32,251 nt of DNA from Methyloversatilis sp. (GTDB lineage Bacteria; Pseudomonadota; Gammaproteobacteria; Burkholderiales; Rhodocyclaceae), in assembly GCA_017984755.1 (NCBI GenBank), contig JAGNYW010000033.1, positions 1-32,251 of the forward strand, read 5' to 3'. Made by a program: the position numbers and the translations under genes. Below are positions 27,270 to 32,251 of the stretch, one piece after another. Positions within the stretch are counted from its first letter, which is position 1, and each line of letters begins with the position of its first letter. The notes under the pieces were generated by a model, which had not been told where the DNA came from, made no database searches, and was given only the letters and a program-made list of their open reading frames with translations.

Positions 27270-27833
27270 ATGATTCCAGCCACGCCTTCCGGCGAGCTGC
27301 TGATCGACACAGACGGCTGGTGCACTGCCGCACGGCGCGTCGAGTCGCCCAACTGCGATGAACGACCTGAAGGTGCGCCGGTGTCGCTGGTCGTGCTGCA
27401 CAGCATCAGCCTGCCGCCCGGCGACTTCGGCGGGCCGTGGATCGAGGATCTGTTTACCAACCATCTCGATCCCGTCGCCCATCCGTATTTCTTCGACATC
27501 GCGCCGCTCAGGGTGTCGGCGCATTTTCTGGTGCGGCGCAGCGGAGAACTGCTGCAGTTCGTGCCGACCGTCAGGCGCGCGTGGCACGCCGGTGTGTCGC
27601 GCTGGAAGGGCCGCGAACGCTGCAATGACTTTTCGATCGGCATCGAGATGGAGGGGTGCAATGTCCTTCCCTTCGAACCGGCCCAGTACGCGTGCGTCAG
27701 CGCGCTGCTGGATGCCATTCGGCGCCGCCACCCGGTTGCCGATGTCGTAGGCCATTCGGATGTGGCACCCGGCCGAAAGACCGATCCCGGGGCCTGCTTC
27801 GACTGGTCGCGGCTGGATGTGCGGCGCGTCTGA
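27270..27833 (+). CDS. ampD: 1,6-anhydro-N-acetylmuramyl-L-alanine amidase
   Basis: AmpD cuts the peptide from anhydro-muropeptides in the cytosol during peptidoglycan recycling, which lowers the AmpR-inducing signal. The 187-aa length fits, and the zinc ligands H44 (VVLHSIS), H162 (GHSDVAPGRK) and D172 (KTDPG) are in place, with E126 and K170 as the usual catalytic residues. The ATG at 27270 gives the standard N-terminus. The longer open frame from 27201 is not family-like. It lies 171 bases downstream of pilR. Confidence 0.95.
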   Translation: MIPATPSGELLIDTDGWCTAARRVESPNCDERPEGAPVSLVVLHSISLPPGDFGGPWIEDLFTNHLDPVAHPYFFDIAPLRVSAHFLVRRSGELLQFVPTVRRAWHAGVSRWKGRERCNDFSIGIEMEGCNVLPFEPAQYACVSALLDAIRRRHPVADVVGHSDVAPGRKTDPGACFDWSRLDVRRV

Positions 27834-27883
27834 AGCGCTTCGGCGGCGTTCCGGCAGTGGTCGGCGAGGCGGGAAAAAAGGGC

Positions 27884-27912
27884 TTGCGATGTACAGGCCC
27901 CATCACTACACT
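27884..27912 (+). promoter_or_regulatory. Possible nrdAB promoter
   Basis: TTGCGA (27884-27889) and TACACT (27907-27912) are spaced by 17 bases, each matching four of six consensus positions. The -10 lies inside the first NrdR-like box, as expected for a repressed promoter. Confidence 0.45.
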
Positions 27913-27918
27913 TAGTAG
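27903..27918 (+). promoter_or_regulatory. NrdR box 1 (candidate)
   Basis: TCACTACACTTAGTAG shares ACTA and TAGT with box 2 at the same internal spacing. It is exactly 31 bp, about three helical turns, upstream of box 2. NrdR is the ATP-cone repressor of bacterial nrd operons and binds paired boxes about 15-16 bp apart. Confidence 0.75.
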
Positions 27919-27933
27919 CTCCACGCAATCAAA

Positions 27934-27949
27934 CCACTACCTATAGTGG
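27934..27949 (+). promoter_or_regulatory. NrdR box 2 (candidate)
   Basis: CCACTACCTATAGTGG is a near-perfect palindrome (CCACTA/TAGTGG) of NrdR-box type, 15 bp from box 1 and 75 bases upstream of the nrdA ATG. Confidence 0.8.
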
Positions 27950-28024
27950 TCCGTGGGTCACCCACCCCGCCTCAAGATCCTTTGCCGCCGCACCTTTGCG
28001 ACGGTTCTCCAGGGAGATGCACGC

Positions 28025-30877
28025 ATGCAATTGACCGCCGAACACGCCAGCAACCGTTCACCGTCTGCCAGCCCCGACCAGATCCAGCTCGATGAATCGA
28101 TGGCATCCCATGTGTCGCATGCGGATTACAAGATCATCCGTCGCAACGGCGCCGTCGTGGCGTTCGAGCCGGCCAAGATCTCGATCGCGATGACCAAGGC
28201 CTTTCTGGCAGTGAACGGCGGGCAGGGCGCGGCGTCGGCGCGTGTGCGCGAGCAGGTTGCCGTGCTCACGGCGTCGGTCGTCAATGCACTTGTGCGCCGC
28301 CTGCCGCACGGCGGCACCTTCCATATCGAAGACATCCAGGATCAGGTCGAGCTGGCGCTGATGCGTTCAGCGGAGCATGACGTCGCCCGCGCCTACGTGC
28401 TCTATCGCGAGAAGCGTTCCGCCGAACGTGCGCAGAAGCAGCACGCCGTCGATGCGTCGGCCGAACAGCCGGTGCTGCATGTGGTCGACGGCGACCGCCG
28501 CATGCCGCTCGACCGCGACGGCCTGCGCACGCTGATCCAGGACAGTTGCGAAAATCTGGGTGACGTCGTGTCGGTGAGCACCATCTTCGATGCCACGCTG
28601 ACCAATCTGTACGACGGCGTGCCGGTCGATGAAGTGCGCAAGTCGGCCATCCTGGCCGCCCGCTCGCTGATCGAGAACGACCCGGCCTACGGCTACGTCA
28701 CCGCCCGCCTGCTGCTGCACACCATCCGCGCCGAAGTGCTGGGCGGGGAAACGTCGCAGGGCGAGATGGCCACCGCCTACGCCGAGTACTTCCCGCGCTA
28801 CATCAAGCTGGGCATCGAAGCCGAACTGCTCGACCCGAAGCTGGCGCAGTTCGATCTGGCCAGGCTGGGCGCCGCGCTCGATCACCGCAACGACCTGCGC
28901 TTCAACTACCTCGGCCTGCAGACGCTGTACGACCGCTACTTCCTGCACATCCGCGACCGCCGCATCGAACTGCCGCAGGTGTTCTTCATGCGCGTCGCCA
29001 TGGGCCTCGCGATGAACGAAATCAACCGCGAAGCGCGCGCCATCGAGTTCTACCAGCTGCTTGCCAGCTTCGACTTCATGAGTTCGACGCCGACGCTGTT
29101 CAACAGCGCCACGCTGCGCCCGCAGTTGTCCTCGTGCTACCTCACGACGGTGGCCGACGAGCTCGACGGCATCTTCGAGGCGATCAAGGAAAACGCGCTG
29201 CTGGCCAAGTTCGCCGGCGGTCTGGGCAACGACTGGACGCCGGTGCGCGCGCTGGGCTCGCACATCAAAGGCACCAACGGCAAGAGCCAGGGCGTCGTGC
29301 CCTTCCTCAAGGTGGTCAATGACACGGCTGTTGCGGTCAATCAGGGTGGCAAGCGCAAGGGTGCGGTGTGCGCCTACCTCGAGAGCTGGCACCTCGACAT
29401 CGAGGAATTCCTCGACCTGCGCAAGAACACGGGTGACGACCGCCGCCGCACGCACGACATGAACACCGCGAACTGGATTCCCGACCTCTTCATGCGCCGC
29501 GTGATGGAAAACGCCGAATGGACGCTGTTCTCGCCGTCCGACTGCCCCGACCTGCACGACCTGTACGGCCGCGCCTTCGAGGAAGCCTACGTGCGCTACG
29601 AAGAGAAGGCGGCGCGCGGCGAAATCCGTGTGTTCAAGAAGATGCCGGCGGTGGCGCTGTGGCGCAAGATGCTGTCGATGCTGTTCGAAACCGGGCACCC
29701 CTGGATCACCTTCAAGGACCCGTGCAACCTGCGCTCGCCGCAGCAGCATGTCGGCGTCGTGCATTCCAGCAACCTGTGCACCGAAATCACGCTCAACACG
29801 TCCGACACCGAAATCGCCGTGTGCAACCTCGGTTCGGTGAATCTGGTCGCCCACCTGAAGGACGACGGCCAGGGCAACAAGGTGCTCGACCACGAAAAGC
29901 TGCGCAAGACCGTGCGCACCGCGATGCGCATGCTCGACAACGTGATCGACATCAATTACTACTCGGTCGGCAAGGCGCGCAATTCCAACCTGAAGCACCG
30001 CCCGGTCGGCATGGGCCTCATGGGTTTCCAGGAAGCGCTGCACGAGCTGCGCACGCCTTACGCCTCCGACGACGCAGTCGAATTCGCCGACCGTTCGATG
30101 GAAGCGATCGCCTACTACGCCTACTGGGCCTCGACCGAACTGGCCGAGGAGCGCGGCCGCTACGCCAGCTACAAGGGCAGCCTGTGGGACCGCGGCATCC
30201 TGCCGCACGACTCGCTCGACATCCTGGCCGAGCAGCGCGGCGGCTACCTCGAAGTGGACCGCTCGGTCACGATGGACTGGGACGCACTGCGCAACCGCAT
30301 CGCGAACTACGGCATGCGCAACTCCAACTGCCTCGCCATCGCGCCGACCGCCACCATTTCGAACATCATCGGCGTCGATGCCAGCATCGAGCCGACCTAC
30401 CAGAATCTGTTCGTCAAGTCGAACCTGTCGGGCGAATTCACCGTGGTGAACGAGCACCTGGTGCGCGACCTGAAGAAGATGGGCCTGTGGGACGAAGTCA
30501 TGGTCGCCGACCTGAAGTACTTCGACGGCTCGCTGTCGCGCATCGACCGCATTCCGGCCGAGCTGCGCAACCTGTACGCCACCGCCTTCGAAGTCGAACC
30601 GAAGTGGCTGGTCGAAGCCGCATCGCGTCGTCAGAAGTGGATCGACCAGGCGCAGAGCCTGAACATCTACATGGCCGGCGCATCGGGCAAGAAGCTCGAC
30701 GAAACCTACAAGCTGGCCTGGCTGCGCGGCCTGAAGACCACCTATTACCTGCGCGCCATGGGCGCCACGCACGCCGAGAAGTCCACCGGCCGCGGTGGTG
30801 AGCTGAATGCGGTATCGAGCGAAGCCGAACCCAAGTTCTGCGCCATCGACGACCCGACCTGCGAAGCCTGCCAGTAA
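28025..30877 (+). CDS. nrdA: Class I ribonucleotide reductase, alpha subunit
   Basis: NrdA reduces ribonucleoside diphosphates to deoxyribonucleotides with the radical held by NrdB. 950 aa, longer than E. coli NrdA. An ATP-cone (about 35-128) gives allosteric activity control. The active site includes redox C371 (SSCYL), thiyl-radical C585 with E587 (NLCTEI), and C600 (VCNLGS). The C-terminal shuttle cysteines are C939, C946 and C949 (TCEAC). The ATG at 28025 has an AGGGAGA ribosome binding site; a GTG at 27953 would fall next to the operator and is rejected. nrdB follows after 47 bases. Two NrdR-like boxes lie upstream. Confidence 0.96.
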   Translation: MQLTAEHASNRSPSASPDQIQLDESMASHVSHADYKIIRRNGAVVAFEPAKISIAMTKAFLAVNGGQGAASARVREQVAVLTASVVNALVRRLPHGGTFHIEDIQDQVELALMRSAEHDVARAYVLYREKRSAERAQKQHAVDASAEQPVLHVVDGDRRMPLDRDGLRTLIQDSCENLGDVVSVSTIFDATLTNLYDGVPVDEVRKSAILAARSLIENDPAYGYVTARLLLHTIRAEVLGGETSQGEMATAYAEYFPRYIKLGIEAELLDPKLAQFDLARLGAALDHRNDLRFNYLGLQTLYDRYFLHIRDRRIELPQVFFMRVAMGLAMNEINREARAIEFYQLLASFDFMSSTPTLFNSATLRPQLSSCYLTTVADELDGIFEAIKENALLAKFAGGLGNDWTPVRALGSHIKGTNGKSQGVVPFLKVVNDTAVAVNQGGKRKGAVCAYLESWHLDIEEFLDLRKNTGDDRRRTHDMNTANWIPDLFMRRVMENAEWTLFSPSDCPDLHDLYGRAFEEAYVRYEEKAARGEIRVFKKMPAVALWRKMLSMLFETGHPWITFKDPCNLRSPQQHVGVVHSSNLCTEITLNTSDTEIAVCNLGSVNLVAHLKDDGQGNKVLDHEKLRKTVRTAMRMLDNVIDINYYSVGKARNSNLKHRPVGMGLMGFQEALHELRTPYASDDAVEFADRSMEAIAYYAYWASTELAEERGRYASYKGSLWDRGILPHDSLDILAEQRGGYLEVDRSVTMDWDALRNRIANYGMRNSNCLAIAPTATISNIIGVDASIEPTYQNLFVKSNLSGEFTVVNEHLVRDLKKMGLWDEVMVADLKYFDGSLSRIDRIPAELRNLYATAFEVEPKWLVEAASRRQKWIDQAQSLNIYMAGASGKKLDETYKLAWLRGLKTTYYLRAMGATHAEKSTGRGGELNAVSSEAEPKFCAIDDPTCEACQ

Positions 30878-30924
30878 GAATCAAGCGCTTCCGCACACCC
30901 GCACAAAGCATCACGGAGACAACA

Positions 30925-32094
30925 ATGCTCAGTTTCGAAGACGACCTGCCGATCAGCCTCCCGCACCCCGGTCTGGGCCTGCGCACGGCCGAGCCGACGC
31001 CCATGCCCACGCCGATGGCGCGCGACCTGCCGCGCGGGATCGACATGCCGGAGCCCCCGGCTGCCAGCACCCGCATGCGCCGCATCCGCGCCGAAGACAA
31101 GCGCGTCATCAACGGCGGCACCGATGTGAACCAGCTCGTGCCGTTCAAGTACAAGTGGGCGTGGGACAAATACCTGTCCGGCTGCGCCAACCACTGGATG
31201 CCGCAGGAAGTGAACATGCAGCGCGACATCGAGCTGTGGAAGACGCCCAACGGCCTGACCGACGACGAGCGCCGCCTCATCAAGCGCAACCTCGGCTTCT
31301 TCGTCACCGCCGATTCGCTGGCCGCCAACAACATCGTGCTCGGCACCTACCGCCACATCACCGCACCCGAGTGCCGCCAGTATTTGTTGAGGCAGGCGTT
31401 CGAGGAAGCGATCCACACGCACGCCTACCAGTACATCGTCGAGTCGCTCGGCCTGGACGAAGGCGAAGTGTTCAACGCCTATCACGAAGTGCAGTCGATC
31501 CGCGACAAGGACGAATTCCTGATCCCGTTCATCGACGTGCTGACCAACCCGCACTTCAAGACCGGCACGCCCGAAACCGACCAGCAGCTGCTGAAAAGCC
31601 TGATCGTGTTCGCCTGCCTGATGGAAGGCCTGTTCTTCTACGTCGGCTTCGTGCAGATCCTCGCCCTCGGCCGCCAGAACAAGATGACCGGTGCCGCCGA
31701 GCAGTACCAGTACATCCTGCGCGACGAGTCCATGCACTGCAATTTCGGCATCGACCTGATCAACCAGATCAAGCTCGAAAACCCGCACCTCTGGACCGTC
31801 GAATTCCGCGAAGAGCTCAAAACCCTGTTCCGCAAGGCTGTCGAGCTCGAATACCGCTACGCCGAAGACACCATGCCGCGCGGCGTGCTCGGCCTGAATT
31901 CAGCCATGTTCAAGGAATACCTCCGCTTCATCGCGAACCGCCGTGCGCAGCAGATCGGGCTCGATGTGCTGTATCCGGGGGCGGAGAACCCGTTCCCGTG
32001 GATGAGTGAAATGATTGATCTGAAGAAGGAACGCAACTTCTTCGAGACGCGGGTGATTGAGTATCAGACGGGTGGGGCGTTGAGTTGGGATTGA
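30925..32094 (+). CDS. nrdB: Class I ribonucleotide reductase, beta subunit
   Basis: 389 aa. Ligands of the dimetal centre are all present by alignment of motifs with E. coli NrdB: D130 (TADSL), E161 and H164 (EEAIH), E234 (LMEGLFF), E268 and H271 (RDESMH). The radical-bearing tyrosine is Y168, four residues after H164, so a tyrosyl-radical enzyme is expected. The surrounding sequence resembles the chlamydial class Ic subunit, where that residue is Phe and the first ligand is Glu. The C-terminal tail (about 15 residues) should dock to NrdA. The first 65 residues, Pro/Met-rich, are probably disordered. An ACGGAGA ribosome binding site precedes the ATG. Confidence 0.96.
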   Translation: MLSFEDDLPISLPHPGLGLRTAEPTPMPTPMARDLPRGIDMPEPPAASTRMRRIRAEDKRVINGGTDVNQLVPFKYKWAWDKYLSGCANHWMPQEVNMQRDIELWKTPNGLTDDERRLIKRNLGFFVTADSLAANNIVLGTYRHITAPECRQYLLRQAFEEAIHTHAYQYIVESLGLDEGEVFNAYHEVQSIRDKDEFLIPFIDVLTNPHFKTGTPETDQQLLKSLIVFACLMEGLFFYVGFVQILALGRQNKMTGAAEQYQYILRDESMHCNFGIDLINQIKLENPHLWTVEFREELKTLFRKAVELEYRYAEDTMPRGVLGLNSAMFKEYLRFIANRRAQQIGLDVLYPGAENPFPWMSEMIDLKKERNFFETRVIEYQTGGALSWD

Positions 32095-32105
32095 TAGTGG
32101 AAAAT

Positions 32106-32131
32106 AAAAAGCCGGCGGATGCCGGCTTTTT
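32106..32131 (+). terminator. Rho-independent terminator of nrdAB
   Basis: AAAAAGCCGGC (32106-32116) pairs with GCCGGCTTTTT (32121-32131) around loop GGAT, 11 bases after the nrdB stop codon. Confidence 0.95.
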
Positions 32132-32203
32132 ATTAAGTGCTAGAAATTAGTTTGGGCTAGAAATTTAGAAATCGCGGGAACGCCACACTAGATCCTCGTT
32201 TGC

Positions 32204-32218
32204 CCCTATCCGTTAGGG
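32204..32218. repeat. Small hairpin at the window edge
   Basis: CCCTA (32204-32208) and TAGGG (32214-32218) form a 5-bp stem, followed by AAACACTGATTTAACCCCG, a type of sequence sometimes seen at ends of small repeats or transposons. The window ends too soon to identify it. Confidence 0.25.
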
Positions 32219-32251
32219 AAACACTGATTTAACCCCGTCCCCGTAGAATGC

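Noticed and set aside
25638-27755. 705-codon open frame antisense to pilR and ampD
   Set aside because: Runs across three real genes and their gaps, with no recognisable domain; typical GC-rich shadow.
27953-28024. GTG start for nrdA at 27953
   Set aside because: It lies directly beside the NrdR boxes with no ribosome binding site, whereas 28025 has AGGGAGA and an ATG.
28367-30772. 801-codon open frame antisense to nrdA
   Set aside because: Shadow of the strong codon bias of nrdA; the protein is Val/His/Arg/Gln-rich with no domain character.
30925-32094. Class Ic (tyrosine-less, Mn/Fe) ribonucleotide reductase
   Set aside because: Although the surroundings look chlamydial, the radical Tyr (Y168) and Asp ligand (D130) are present.

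Overview
The window is a GC-rich (about 65%) bacterial chromosome segment, densely packed with mostly housekeeping genes. Betaproteobacterial features include rplU-rpmA-obg-proB followed divergently by ispB and tRNA-Pro, a pilSR-ampD block, a RegB/RegA-type (RoxSR) redox two-component system, a long ATP-cone NrdA with NrdB, and PEP-CTERM surface proteins. A member of the Rhodocyclales or a relative is the best guess. The genus cannot be fixed from this sequence alone. No phage, integron, CRISPR array or intact insertion sequence was seen.

Layout. 1-48 is the 3' end of a tRNA-Thr(CGT), with a terminator. 360-944 (-) is an unrecognised protein. 1204-3852 (+) is pepN, convergent with a LysR regulator (3941-4819, -). 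4914-9471 (-) runs pcnB, a small DMT/DUF486 membrane protein, a deoxynucleoside kinase, panB, panC and panD. The last three supply pantothenate for coenzyme A. 9845-11678 (-) encodes a RegA/RegB-like pair, divergent from a Met/Cys-bearing membrane-anchored protein (11812-12300, +).

12337-16268 (-) is the most interesting part. A TonB-dependent receptor carries the CxxxM and HxM elements of the OprC copper site. It is flanked by two PEP-CTERM proteins, one Met-rich and one predicted to expose a histidine as its first mature residue. I read this as a candidate copper acquisition locus that uses exosortase-sorted surface proteins.

16515-19430 is a signalling cluster: a stand-alone receiver, a NarL-type regulator and a DUF1328 small membrane protein (all -), divergent from a HisKA_3 sensor kinase (+). 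19455-22492 (-) is rplU-rpmA-obg-proB. ispB, tRNA-Pro(CGG), a PP0621-like small protein, pilS, pilR and ampD then run on the + strand. The window ends with nrdA-nrdB (+), preceded by two NrdR-box-like palindromes 31 bp apart over a plausible promoter, and a clear terminator.
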